Assembly (NCBI GenBank): GCA_046296295.1
Contig: JBKBLG010000011.1
Location: 1-64,000 of the forward strand
Length of the DNA stretch: 64,000 nt
From: UBA10646 sp046296295
Lineage (GTDB): Bacteria > Bacteroidota > Bacteroidia > Chitinophagales > Chitinophagaceae
Direction: 5' to 3'
Positions within the stretch are counted from its first letter, which is position 1; the number at the start of each line of letters is the position of its first letter. Positions 9,127 to 17,495 of this stretch are shown here, piece by piece. Made by a program: the position numbers and the translations under genes. The notes under the pieces are model-generated. The model saw only the letters and a list, made by a program, of their open reading frames with translations, was not told the origin of the DNA and ran no database searches.

Positions 9127-9945
9127 ATGGTAACAAAGAAAAGAATATTGTTCATAGCAACCGAAATGTCGCCTTATTTAGAACTCACTGAGTTTGCGGA
9201 AATGGTGAATAGGTTGGCTATTAAGAGCAACGAAACAGGCTTAGAGGTACGTTGTATCATGCCTCGTTTTGGTACCATTAACGAACGTAGACACCGCTTG
9301 CACGAAGTGGTACGCTTGTCTGGTATCAACGTAAGTGTAGATGATGATGATTATCCTTTACAAATTAAGGTGGCATCGTTACCCAATGCCCGCTTACAAG
9401 TTTATTTTTTGGATAATGAAGATTTCTACAAGCGTAAGCATGTTTTCCACGATGAAAATGAAGTTTGGTTTGACGACAATGACCTGAGAACTATCTTTTT
9501 CTGCAAAGGAGCACTTGAAACAGTTAAAAAATTCGGATGGCCTCCAGACATCATTCATTGTAGCGGTTGGATGAGCGGACTTATTCCCATGTACATCAAA
9601 ACGGCCTATAAGCGTGAACCTGTGTTTGCACACAGTAAAGTAGTTTTCACGATTGGTAGCAATACATTTCATGAAAATTTAGGTCCTGAATTTATACGCA
9701 GAGCCAATATTCATACCAACATTTCTAAGAAAGACCTTGACTTCTATAAAGATGCCGATAATGTATCTATGTTCAGAGGTGGGGCAGCTTTTGCAGATGC
9801 AATTACTTTTGGCACCGATGCGCCAGATGATACTTTGTTAAAAGAATTTGGCAAAGCAAAGGGTAAAAAGGTGGTGCCTTTTTCTAGCTGGGACACTGAT
9901 TTAACAGAGTATTTAGATTTATACAACGAGCTTGCCAGCAAGTAG
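9127..9945 (+). CDS. Stand-alone starch/glycogen-synthase catalytic-type N-domain protein (GT5-like)
   Basis: 272 residues from ATG 9127 (MVTKKRILFIATEMSPY), placed after a good promoter; the longer reading would start upstream of it. The sequence resembles the N-terminal half of glycogen synthase (ATEMSPY near the start, FCKGALETVKKFGWPPDIIHCSGWMSGL in two parts at about residues 125-155). The C-terminal nucleotide-sugar-binding half is absent. The KxGGL substrate loop of true synthases is replaced by YLELTEFAEMV. Such short proteins are annotated 'glycogen/starch synthase' in Bacteroidota, and I doubt synthase activity. It is followed by the DUF4270 lipoprotein 31 bases later, probably one operon. 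Confidence 0.75.
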   Translation: MVTKKRILFIATEMSPYLELTEFAEMVNRLAIKSNETGLEVRCIMPRFGTINERRHRLHEVVRLSGINVSVDDDDYPLQIKVASLPNARLQVYFLDNEDFYKRKHVFHDENEVWFDDNDLRTIFFCKGALETVKKFGWPPDIIHCSGWMSGLIPMYIKTAYKREPVFAHSKVVFTIGSNTFHENLGPEFIRRANIHTNISKKDLDFYKDADNVSMFRGGAAFADAITFGTDAPDDTLLKEFGKAKGKKVVPFSSWDTDLTEYLDLYNELASK

Positions 9946-9976
9946 TTATTGACTCATTTTAATTTGGTTTTTTACT

Positions 9977-11401
9977 GTGAATGCACGTTTAAGCGTTTTT
10001 TTTATAGCAATTCTTATTGTGGCACAAGCTTGTACTCGTATTAGCTCTACTGAAATAGGTGCTGGTCTTATACCACCTATTGATGGCATCAATACCTTTG
10101 ATACTTTTTTATCAGTACAAACTCGTAATGCAGGAACCGATACCATTCGTGTATCAAGAGCCGATGTACAAGTAGTAGGGCGTATTAGCAACGACCCTCT
10201 TTTTGGAACAACAGACGCAACACTTAGTTTAGAAGTGAAGCCTGTGTTTTATCCATATTCCTTTGAAGTTAGAAAAGACTCTTTGTTTTTAGATTCTGTA
10301 GTGCTAACACTTGCATATGATGGTGCTTATGGTGATACCACAACACCTATGGGTTTTGAAGTGCGTGAGGTTACTGCAGGTATTAATAATATTAAAGCCG
10401 ATTCACTGTACAGCAGTACCGATATAATTCCGGCAAGTAACTTATTAGGAACCTATACTTTAGATCCTCGCACTTTCGATGATTCTGTAAAAGTGTTCCG
10501 AGATACTACCAACAAGCAAATTCGGTTTAGGTTAGATAATAGTCTTGGTCAGCGCTTATTAAATGTATTTGATAGCACCAATGCCTATAAAAGTGATTCT
10601 GCTTACAAGGCTAATTTTGCAGGCTTACAAGTGCGTCCTACATCTGGTAATGGATTGGTGAAAATAAACTTGAATGCTACCAACACACGTTTAGCTTTGT
10701 ACTACAAGTTTAGGCAGCGTGAAAGTGGTAGAGATTCTGCCACCGTTCGCTATTTCAACTTCAATAGTGTACTTTGTAACAGTGCCAACACCATCATCCG
10801 CAATAGAAATGGTTCTCAAGCTGCCACGTATTTAGCAGCAGGACAAACCAACAGCAATCAAGATTTAGTGTTTCTTCAAGGTGGTCCTGGTACTTATGCT
10901 ACACTTACCATCCCAGGTTTGAGTACTTTCCCTAATGCCATTATCCACCGTGCAGAGTTACAAATGCAACAAATCATTGATAACCCTGTGCTTGATGCTG
11001 CTTTTGAAGTGCCCAATTTATTCTTAGCTGGTTTCAATGATAGTATTCCGCATTTTGCAGTTCCAAAAGATGTATTATTTGGTCAACAGGGCGTTGGTAA
11101 TTATTTTGAATTTGGTGGTATTCCTTTCAAGAAAACAACGCCTGCTGGTGTGGTAAATGCTTACAACTTTAATCTTACACGTTATGTACAGGGCATTGTA
11201 TCTTTTAAAGAAACAATACATCGTTTAAAATTATATGCACCATATAAACAGCCCTTAGCTACTAACGCTAGCGGTACTTTTTATTCTGTTGTTGCAGTAG
11301 GTGCTGTAAATGTGGCCGGTACCGGTAGAGTACGCTTAGGTGGTGGTAATAATGCCACTGCTCCCATGCGGTTGAGAATTATTTACTCTAAACTTCAATA
11401 A
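9977..11401 (+). CDS. DUF4270 family lipoprotein
   Basis: 474 residues from a GTG start (no ATG is in frame nearby). The N-terminus is a lipoprotein signal, ARLSVFFIAILIVAQAC, with the lipobox cysteine at about residue 19, so the mature protein is anchored in the outer or inner membrane. The rest is beta-rich, with repeated DSV, LTLAYDG and RF elements typical of DUF4270. The function is unknown. The order panC / GT5-like / DUF4270 is one I recall from other Bacteroidota, which supports the assignment. Confidence 0.75.
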   Translation: MNARLSVFFIAILIVAQACTRISSTEIGAGLIPPIDGINTFDTFLSVQTRNAGTDTIRVSRADVQVVGRISNDPLFGTTDATLSLEVKPVFYPYSFEVRKDSLFLDSVVLTLAYDGAYGDTTTPMGFEVREVTAGINNIKADSLYSSTDIIPASNLLGTYTLDPRTFDDSVKVFRDTTNKQIRFRLDNSLGQRLLNVFDSTNAYKSDSAYKANFAGLQVRPTSGNGLVKINLNATNTRLALYYKFRQRESGRDSATVRYFNFNSVLCNSANTIIRNRNGSQAATYLAAGQTNSNQDLVFLQGGPGTYATLTIPGLSTFPNAIIHRAELQMQQIIDNPVLDAAFEVPNLFLAGFNDSIPHFAVPKDVLFGQQGVGNYFEFGGIPFKKTTPAGVVNAYNFNLTRYVQGIVSFKETIHRLKLYAPYKQPLATNASGTFYSVVAVGAVNVAGTGRVRLGGGNNATAPMRLRIIYSKLQ

Positions 11402-11412
11402 TAGCAAACTAC

Positions 11413-11420
11413 TATATTTG
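11413..11420 (+). promoter_or_regulatory. -7 element of the metK promoter
   Basis: TATATTTG matches TAnnTTTG and lies 27 bases before the metK ATG. No convincing -33 element is seen. No SAM riboswitch is recognisable in the 45-base leader. Confidence 0.5.
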
Positions 11421-11446
11421 CTAACATCCATAAAAAATCGAGTTCA

Positions 11447-12700
11447 ATGCCTTATTTATTTACTTCTGAAAGTGTATCTGAAGGTCATCCAGATAAAGTT
11501 GCCGACCAAATTTCAGATGCTTTAATCGACAATTTTCTAGCTTTCGATCCTGAGAGTAAAGTTGCTTGCGAAACACTTGTAACAACCGGACAGGTAGTTT
11601 TAGCAGGCGAGGTGAAAAGTAAAGCCTACTTAGATGTGCAAGAAATTGCTCGCGGTGTTATCCGTAAAATTGGTTATACCAAGAGTGAGTATATGTTTGA
11701 AGCCAACAGTTGCGGTATTTTAAGCGCTATTCACGAACAAAGTGCCGATATCAACCAAGGTGTAGATAAAAAGAAAAAAGAAGAACAAGGGGCTGGCGAT
11801 CAGGGTATGATGTTTGGTTACGCAACCAACGAAACCGACGACTACATGCCTCTAGCCCTAGATTTGGCACATAAAATTCTCATTGAATTAGCAGCACTAA
11901 GAAGAGAAAATAAGCAAATCAAGTACTTACGTCCTGATGCAAAAAGCCAGGTTACCTTAGAGTACGATGATAACAATCAGCCGATTCGTATCGATGCTAT
12001 CGTAATAAGTACACAACACGATGAATTTGCAACAGAAGAAAAAATGCAAAAGAAAATTCACGATGATATTGTGAAAATTTTAATCCCTCGTGTTAAGAAA
12101 AAGTATACTAAGTACGCACACCTATTCAATAACAAAATCAAGTATCACATCAACCCAACGGGTAAGTTTGTGATTGGCGGCCCGCATGGCGATACAGGAT
12201 TAACCGGTCGCAAAATTATCGTAGATACCTACGGCGGTAAAGGTGCACACGGCGGAGGTGCTTTCAGTGGTAAAGATCCAAGTAAGGTAGATCGTAGTGC
12301 GGCTTACGCAACACGCCACATTGCTAAAAACCTTGTTGCGGCTGGTATTTGCGATGAAGTATTGGTACAAGTATCTTACGCTATTGGTGTTAAAGATCCG
12401 ATGGGTATTTACGTGAATACCTACGGCACTGCTAAGGTTGACAAAACCGACGGCGAAATTGCCGAAATAGTATCGCAGTTGTTTGATATGACACCTTATG
12501 GCATCGAAACTCGCTTAAAACTTCGTAACCCTATTTACAGCGAAACTGCAGCTTATGGCCATATGGGCCGCAAGCCTGAAGTAGTTACCAAAGAGTTCAA
12601 AAGTAACGATGGTAAGGTGGTAAAGAAGAAAGTAGAACTATTTACTTGGGAAAAGCTTGATTACGTTAAAGAAGTAAAAAGAGCTTTTAGCATTAAATAA
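11447..12700 (+). CDS. metK: S-adenosylmethionine synthetase
   Basis: Makes S-adenosylmethionine from methionine and ATP in the cytoplasm. 417 residues, close to the Bacteroidota length. Signature 1 is GHPDKVADQISDA near the N-terminus, the hexapeptide-like block is GAGDQGMMFGYA at about residue 118, and the loop GGGAFSGKDPSKVDRSAAY at about 270 carries active-site Lys and Asp. It is followed by a motif copy, a strong terminator and two further motif copies in the opposite orientation. Confidence 0.97.
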   Translation: MPYLFTSESVSEGHPDKVADQISDALIDNFLAFDPESKVACETLVTTGQVVLAGEVKSKAYLDVQEIARGVIRKIGYTKSEYMFEANSCGILSAIHEQSADINQGVDKKKKEEQGAGDQGMMFGYATNETDDYMPLALDLAHKILIELAALRRENKQIKYLRPDAKSQVTLEYDDNNQPIRIDAIVISTQHDEFATEEKMQKKIHDDIVKILIPRVKKKYTKYAHLFNNKIKYHINPTGKFVIGGPHGDTGLTGRKIIVDTYGGKGAHGGGAFSGKDPSKVDRSAAYATRHIAKNLVAAGICDEVLVQVSYAIGVKDPMGIYVNTYGTAKVDKTDGEIAEIVSQLFDMTPYGIETRLKLRNPIYSETAAYGHMGRKPEVVTKEFKSNDGKVVKKKVELFTWEKLDYVKEVKRAFSIK

Positions 12701-12710
12701 TACTAGCAGC

Positions 12711-12724
12711 ATTTACCGTAAGGT
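12711..12724 (+). repeat. Window motif after metK stop
   Basis: Perfect ATTTACCGTAAGGT, 10 bases after the metK stop and 12 bases before the terminator stem. Confidence 0.9.
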
Positions 12725-12736
12725 ATTTATTGATGC

Positions 12737-12767
12737 AAGCCTTGTTACCATGTAACAAGGCTTTTTT
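12737..12767 (+). terminator. Intrinsic terminator of metK
   Basis: A 12-base stem (AAGCCTTGTTAC / GTAACAAGGCTT) with a 3-base loop is followed by a run of T. Confidence 0.9.
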
Positions 12768-12777
12768 AAACTATTAA

Positions 12778-12809
12778 CCTTGCGGTAAATTGTGAGCCTT
12801 ACGGCAAAT
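12778..12809 (-). repeat. Two inverted motif copies between metK and guanine deaminase
   Basis: CCTTGCGGTAAAT at 12778-12790 and CCTTACGGCAAAT at 12797-12809, both inverted relative to the copy at 12711. The first can pair with 12711-12724 across the terminator with a single G-U pair. Confidence 0.9.
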
Positions 12810-12820
12810 GAATACACACA

Positions 12821-13294
12821 ATGACGAGGGAAGAAAAATTTATTCGAGCAGCTATTGCAGAAGCACAACAGGGTATGGAACGCAACGATGGCGGGCCATT
12901 TGGTTGTATTATTGTTCAGGGCGATACCATTGTAGGTAGGGGCAATAATAGGGTTACAAGTAGTAACGACCCCACAGCACATGCTGAGGTGGTTGCGATT
13001 AGAGATGCTTGCAAAAATCTCAACACATTTCAATTGAATGATTGCGAATTGTATACCAGTTGCGAGCCTTGCCCAATGTGTTTAGGTGCTATTTATTGGG
13101 CACGACCCAAAAAGGTATACTATGCCTGTACCAAGCAAGATGCTGCCGATGCCGATTTTGATGATAGCTTTATATACCGTGAAATAACATTGCCATTACA
13201 TGAACGAAAAATTCCTATGGAGCAACTCTGTGCTGAAGATGGTAAGCTTGTTTTTGAAGCATGGAAACAAAAACAGGATAAAATAGCATATTAA
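12821..13294 (+). CDS. guaD: Guanine deaminase (cytidine-deaminase fold)
   Basis: Converts guanine to xanthine in purine salvage. 157 residues. Zinc ligands are H54 in TAHAE (E56 is the proton shuttle), C84 and C87 in CEPCPMC. The block ADFDDSFIYREI near residue 110 and the total length match the Bacillus GuaD type rather than TadA, the tRNA adenosine deaminase of the same superfamily, which remains the alternative. ATG at 12821 follows the double motif copy by 11 bases. It is transcribed alone, with the convergent NusG-like gene 20 bases beyond its end. Confidence 0.88.
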   Translation: MTREEKFIRAAIAEAQQGMERNDGGPFGCIIVQGDTIVGRGNNRVTSSNDPTAHAEVVAIRDACKNLNTFQLNDCELYTSCEPCPMCLGAIYWARPKKVYYACTKQDAADADFDDSFIYREITLPLHERKIPMEQLCAEDGKLVFEAWKQKQDKIAY

Positions 13295-13314
13295 TTATTG
13301 AAATTTGAAGTATG

Positions 13315-13848
13315 CTAAACTGTAACCCTTGCTATATCTTGAGGTGTAAATTCTACTATCATTACTTGTCCTAAAGTTTCAAGGGCAACATATACCTTCT
13401 TCTTACTTGCTTGTTTAATTACTTTCCCTTTGTTATCCATGAAAACGCCGCGTACAACGCGTATTTCGGTGTTAGCTTCAAAAGTGCTGATACTTTGAAC
13501 GTTGATGTTGGTAACGCTGGTATCTTTTAGAAAGTTCTTAATAGCGTCGATTTCATCTTTACGAATCACAGCCGGCTTGCCCATATGAAATACAAAGTTC
13601 AGTACACCTTCGGTTTTAGCGACAATAGAACGCTCGGCTTCTGTTACGTACACGAATACATAGCCTCTAAAAAGCGGTTCTTCAATGGTTTTTTTTCGAT
13701 CACTCCATTGCCTTACCACCTTTTGTGTTGGGCACCACGCTTCAATACCTTCTCCTGAGATTAGTGCACTTACTTTTTTTTCCCAACGTGGTTTGGTATA
13801 TACCGCCAACCATCTGCTTTCCTGCTGTTCTAATCCTTGGTTCGTCAT
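13315..13848 (-). CDS. NusG-like transcription antitermination factor (UpxY-like)
   Basis: 177 residues with an N-terminal NGN domain (LAVYTKPRWEKKV at about residue 14, then LFRGYVFVYV at about 60) and a C-terminal KOW-like segment (GVFMDNKGKVI, then KKKVYVALETLGQ). Members of this paralogue group in Bacteroidota act on capsule or other polysaccharide operons as operon-specific antiterminators. Here no polysaccharide genes adjoin it; neighbours are guanine deaminase and a Prc protease. It is not the core NusG by context (no secE or rplK nearby). Whether it acts in trans is open. Confidence 0.8.
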   Translation of the reverse strand: MTNQGLEQQESRWLAVYTKPRWEKKVSALISGEGIEAWCPTQKVVRQWSDRKKTIEEPLFRGYVFVYVTEAERSIVAKTEGVLNFVFHMGKPAVIRKDEIDAIKNFLKDTSVTNINVQSISTFEANTEIRVVRGVFMDNKGKVIKQASKKKVYVALETLGQVMIVEFTPQDIARVTV

Positions 13849-13943
13849 AAGTAGTACTACTATTGCGTTGCAATATTAATGCTTGCCAGATTGAATCGTC
13901 AATATTTATCTCAGCAATATCAGCCGCGACTTATAAGCACATG

Positions 13944-16178
13944 TTATTTATTGTTCGCAAATACCGCTTGCTTGCTTAGCAATAGGCTTACAATATCGGC
14001 TGTTTCATTTACATAAATATCGGTACGTAAGTTTTTAAGCCATTGTTGGTAACGCTCGCCTTTGGCCTGATCGGGGTTGTTGTAGAATTTATCTTTATCG
14101 ATAATTAACGCCTCTATTTGCATGTCTTTAGACAGTTTTAAAGCATTATCATTTTGCTTTACACGGTCTCTTACTTCAGCTTGTTCTTGTTTGTATTTAG
14201 TGATATTTAAACTATACGGTAATGAAGAGCGGTTGCTTAGCCAAGCTGCATTTTGTCGTAAGGTAACAAAGGCTTTGTTCTGAGCAATTTTATTGGTTGA
14301 TGTTTTTACTACATCGTCTACTTGAAATTCTGTACTTGTTTTGAATGGAGCGGCTGGTATTTGATCCCATGGTAAAGCGTTTTTTGTATCTTTTTCACGG
14401 AATTTAAGATACTCATAAGTGTCTGGTATTACCACATCTGAAGATACCCCTTTCAGCTGGGTACTTCCACCATTGATACGATAGAATTTTTCGAAGGTAA
14501 GTTTCAATGCTCCACCATCGGTACGGCCTGTAAAGAAGTCTACTTGCTTACCTAGCGGCAAAGTTTTTTGTACAGTGCCTTTGCCGAAAGTACTAGTACT
14601 ACCAACAACAATACCTCTTTTATAGTCTTGAATAGCGGCTGCAAAAATTTCTGATGCACTGGCACTTAATTCGTTCACCATTACAGCCAATGGACCGTTA
14701 TATAACACAGATGGGTCTCTATCTTCTAGTACTTGTGGGGCACCATCTTTATCTTTTACTTGTACTACCGGGCCTGTTTCAATGAATAAGCCCACCATGC
14801 GAACTACTTCGTATAAACTACCGCCGCCGTTGTTTCTGAGATCAATTATTAGTCCATCAATTTTTTCAGATTTGAGTTTCATTACTTCGCCTGCAACATC
14901 TACAGAAGCACGGCTGCCATTAGGATTTTCGAAATCTGCATAGAATTCTGGTAAGTAGATGTAACCAATACGCTTACCATCGGGTTGTGTTATTACAGCG
15001 CTTCTTGCTGCGGCTTCATCTTGAACAATTTTTTCGCGGATAAGACTTACTACTTTGGTGGCACCATCAGCTTTTTTTACCGTAAGGCGAACTTCAGTGC
15101 CTTTTTCGCCACGAATAAGTTTTACAGCATCATCAATGGCATAGCCGGCTATGTCTACAGGCTCTCCGGCACCTTGTGCTACTTTAATAATCATATCTCC
15201 CACTTGTAATTCTCCGCTTTTAAAGGCAGGGCTACCTGGTACAATGCTAGCTATTTTCATGCCTGCATCTTCTTCTCGAAGTTGTGCACCAATGCCAAAG
15301 AATTTATTACTCATTTGTTCGTCGAAGGCTCGCTTCTCAATGGGGGCAAAATATTCCGTGTGAGGGTCCATCATTTCTGTGATGGTGTTTAGAAAGAGAC
15401 TGAACCGTTCATTGTCTTCTAATCGTTTTTTATTACGATCAAAGAAACGCTCCATTGTTTTGAGTACTCTTATTCTCGCAATTACTTCTAGCTCTGCATC
15501 GGTTTTAGTGGCCATGGTATCTACCTCAACTTTTGCTGGCTTTTCGTTGGTGGCTTCGCTGGTAAGGGTTGCTTCTGATAAAGTTTTATTGTGTTTGGCG
15601 GCGTTATTGCGTTGTTCTTGTAACTCTACAAAACGCTCCAGTACCATATACTTTAATCGCTTACGCCAACGTTCGGCACGTTCTTTTTCGTTAGGGCAAA
15701 AATTAAGTTGATCGGCATCTAATACAATAGATTCATCAGTATTAAAAGTGAAAGGTTTTGATAGGAGAATACGATACAATTCTCTTGTTTCTTGGATTCG
15801 CTTTTTAAATATTTCTCCAACGGCAGTATAGAATTCTACGGATTTACTGCCTTTTATTTCATCGTCGATTGTAGTTTCATATTTCTTTAAACTATTGATA
15901 TCGGATTGTAGAAAAATATTTTTTTCGGTATCAAGTTTTTCGAAGTATTCTTTGAAAACAGACTTTGAAAATGCATCATTGATTTTTTTAGGGCTGAAGT
16001 GTTTTTCTTCTAACACTGCACCTATGGTTTGCAATAGTATTTGCTGTTTGGTAGGGGTGCCATCTTTGCTAATACCAAAGCTGGTAAACGCCCAAAAGCT
16101 TAATCCAACAATGCCTATCGCTGCGAAGGGCCATATTTTTTTACTTAACATGATTGCTGCTATTTTTTTTAAGAGCAT
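13944..16178 (-). CDS. Carboxy-terminal processing protease (Prc/Tsp type, S41)
   Basis: 744-residue periplasmic serine protease that trims protein C-termini. It has an N-terminal membrane anchor or signal (WPFAAIGIVGLSFWAF), an extended helical N-domain with PHTEYFAP at about residue 275, a PDZ domain (GIGAQLREEDAG, then GSPAFKSGELQVGDMI, about 295-365), and the S41 core with ELSASASEIFAAAI (catalytic Ser, about 505) and TFGKGTVQKTLPLG (catalytic Lys, about 535). A long C-terminal domain as in E. coli Prc follows. The start could be 16178 or the internal ATG at 16151. One motif copy lies inside (15076-15088). Confidence 0.92.
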   Translation of the reverse strand: MLLKKIAAIMLSKKIWPFAAIGIVGLSFWAFTSFGISKDGTPTKQQILLQTIGAVLEEKHFSPKKINDAFSKSVFKEYFEKLDTEKNIFLQSDINSLKKYETTIDDEIKGSKSVEFYTAVGEIFKKRIQETRELYRILLSKPFTFNTDESIVLDADQLNFCPNEKERAERWRKRLKYMVLERFVELQEQRNNAAKHNKTLSEATLTSEATNEKPAKVEVDTMATKTDAELEVIARIRVLKTMERFFDRNKKRLEDNERFSLFLNTITEMMDPHTEYFAPIEKRAFDEQMSNKFFGIGAQLREEDAGMKIASIVPGSPAFKSGELQVGDMIIKVAQGAGEPVDIAGYAIDDAVKLIRGEKGTEVRLTVKKADGATKVVSLIREKIVQDEAAARSAVITQPDGKRIGYIYLPEFYADFENPNGSRASVDVAGEVMKLKSEKIDGLIIDLRNNGGGSLYEVVRMVGLFIETGPVVQVKDKDGAPQVLEDRDPSVLYNGPLAVMVNELSASASEIFAAAIQDYKRGIVVGSTSTFGKGTVQKTLPLGKQVDFFTGRTDGGALKLTFEKFYRINGGSTQLKGVSSDVVIPDTYEYLKFREKDTKNALPWDQIPAAPFKTSTEFQVDDVVKTSTNKIAQNKAFVTLRQNAAWLSNRSSLPYSLNITKYKQEQAEVRDRVKQNDNALKLSKDMQIEALIIDKDKFYNNPDQAKGERYQQWLKNLRTDIYVNETADIVSLLLSKQAVFANNK

Positions 16179-16246
16179 TTGCTACGAATGTAGGGTAAAT
16201 TGAACGCGGCTAATTGCCGTTGGTCACTAAGATACACATTACAACA

Positions 16247-17368
16247 TTATTTGCTCGCACTACTGGGTGGTGTGTATTCAATTACTAGTTTAGCATTACG
16301 TTGTTCTGTACTGGTGAGGACGATTTCGTAGCGTTGACGGCCTGCTTTTATAATTACGAAAGCGGTATTGGGGGGTATTGTACCCAAACTTTCAGCTACT
16401 ACTACAATTTCTTGTGTGGTATTTACAGGGCTGGCTTTTACCTGTATGGTTTGTGCTTTTGCCGTAAGGCGTTGTTTGTTAATTACCAACTCATTGTTAA
16501 CATACACACTTATGGTATCACCGTCGATTTCACCATTATCGAAAAAGCTGATTTCAATGTTAGGGTCTGCTACTTGAAATACTCGGGCTAATTTATTTTC
16601 ACGTAGTTCTAAAATTTTAGGTTTGGGCGTTTCAATAGGTTGGGCTACCGGCTTTTCTGGTGCTGTACTTGTGGCAACAGGGGCTTCTACAGGCGTGGGA
16701 AGGTTGTTGCTTTTGCCTATTGTAGTGGTACTAGTATTCTTGTTGGCTATTGCAGGTACTAACTGAGGCTTTGCTGTCGCAGGTTTTTTAATGTTGGTTC
16801 CAGCTGTTTTTGTAGAAGCAGGTTTTGTAACAGTGGGCTTTTTAACTGCCGTAGGCTTATTTACCGTAAGGTTATTAGGCTTATTGGTGGTAGGCTTTTT
16901 ATTTACTAGGAAATCTTCCTTATAGAACTCGCTCTCTTCTACTTTTTCGAGATACACTGTACCACTGCCGCAATCGCGGTTTTGACTAGTAATGCTGGTG
17001 AAAGTGCCTGTTAATGTTTCGAGATTACCTTCTTTGCTATACTCTAAGTAACAAGTCATAGGGCATGCATCGGAACCGTCGGCAATTTTTGTTTCGATCA
17101 TGTGTGTTTCACGAATAATAATGTTTTTAGTTTTCGACATGTAAATGCCTTGTAAGGCGGCTTTGCCATAAAACACAGTAGTTCTATAACTGTAGGTAAC
17201 ACCTTTAACACTGCCGCCTTGGGCGGCATTTATTTGTACTTCGTACTTGTAACGAACAGTGCCGCCGTTGCCTAAAAAGTAACCACGCCAAACGCCAGTT
17301 AAATTCTGTGCTTGTACATTTACACTGAGTGCTGATAGCAATAATGCAATAATTATTCTTGAAGCCAT
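16247..17368 (-). CDS. Exported protein of unknown function with Lys/Pro/Thr-rich linker
   Basis: 373 residues not assigned to a named family. A signal peptide (ending SVNVQAQ) is followed by a beta-rich domain of about 130 residues (NLTGVWRGYF, then cysteines near SDACPMTCYLEY and QNRDCGSG). A low-complexity linker rich in KP, TK and PT (about residues 165-255) leads to a C-terminal beta-sandwich-like domain (FFDNGEIDGDTISVYVNNE). The layout suggests a secreted or surface-attached protein with two folded domains. Two motif copies are embedded (16458-16470 and 16859-16872), one of them in the linker as NLTVNK. Confidence 0.6.
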   Translation of the reverse strand: MASRIIIALLLSALSVNVQAQNLTGVWRGYFLGNGGTVRYKYEVQINAAQGGSVKGVTYSYRTTVFYGKAALQGIYMSKTKNIIIRETHMIETKIADGSDACPMTCYLEYSKEGNLETLTGTFTSITSQNRDCGSGTVYLEKVEESEFYKEDFLVNKKPTTNKPNNLTVNKPTAVKKPTVTKPASTKTAGTNIKKPATAKPQLVPAIANKNTSTTTIGKSNNLPTPVEAPVATSTAPEKPVAQPIETPKPKILELRENKLARVFQVADPNIEISFFDNGEIDGDTISVYVNNELVINKQRLTAKAQTIQVKASPVNTTQEIVVVAESLGTIPPNTAFVIIKAGRQRYEIVLTSTEQRNAKLVIEYTPPSSASK

Positions 17369-17495
17369 AATAACAAAGCTACAGCGGCAATATAAGTATG
17401 TAAGGTAAAGAACCGTTAAGGTTTTGCGTAAATCTGCCTTTGCCTTCGCTTTTGTTTCGTTATTTTCGCCGACTAATTAAGTACTTATTAATTGT

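Noticed and set aside
11402..11446. SAM riboswitch before metK
   Set aside because: The gap is 45 bases and shows no SAM aptamer pattern.
12821..13294. tRNA adenosine deaminase TadA
   Set aside because: The FDDSFIY block and overall length fit guanine deaminase better, though the superfamily is shared.
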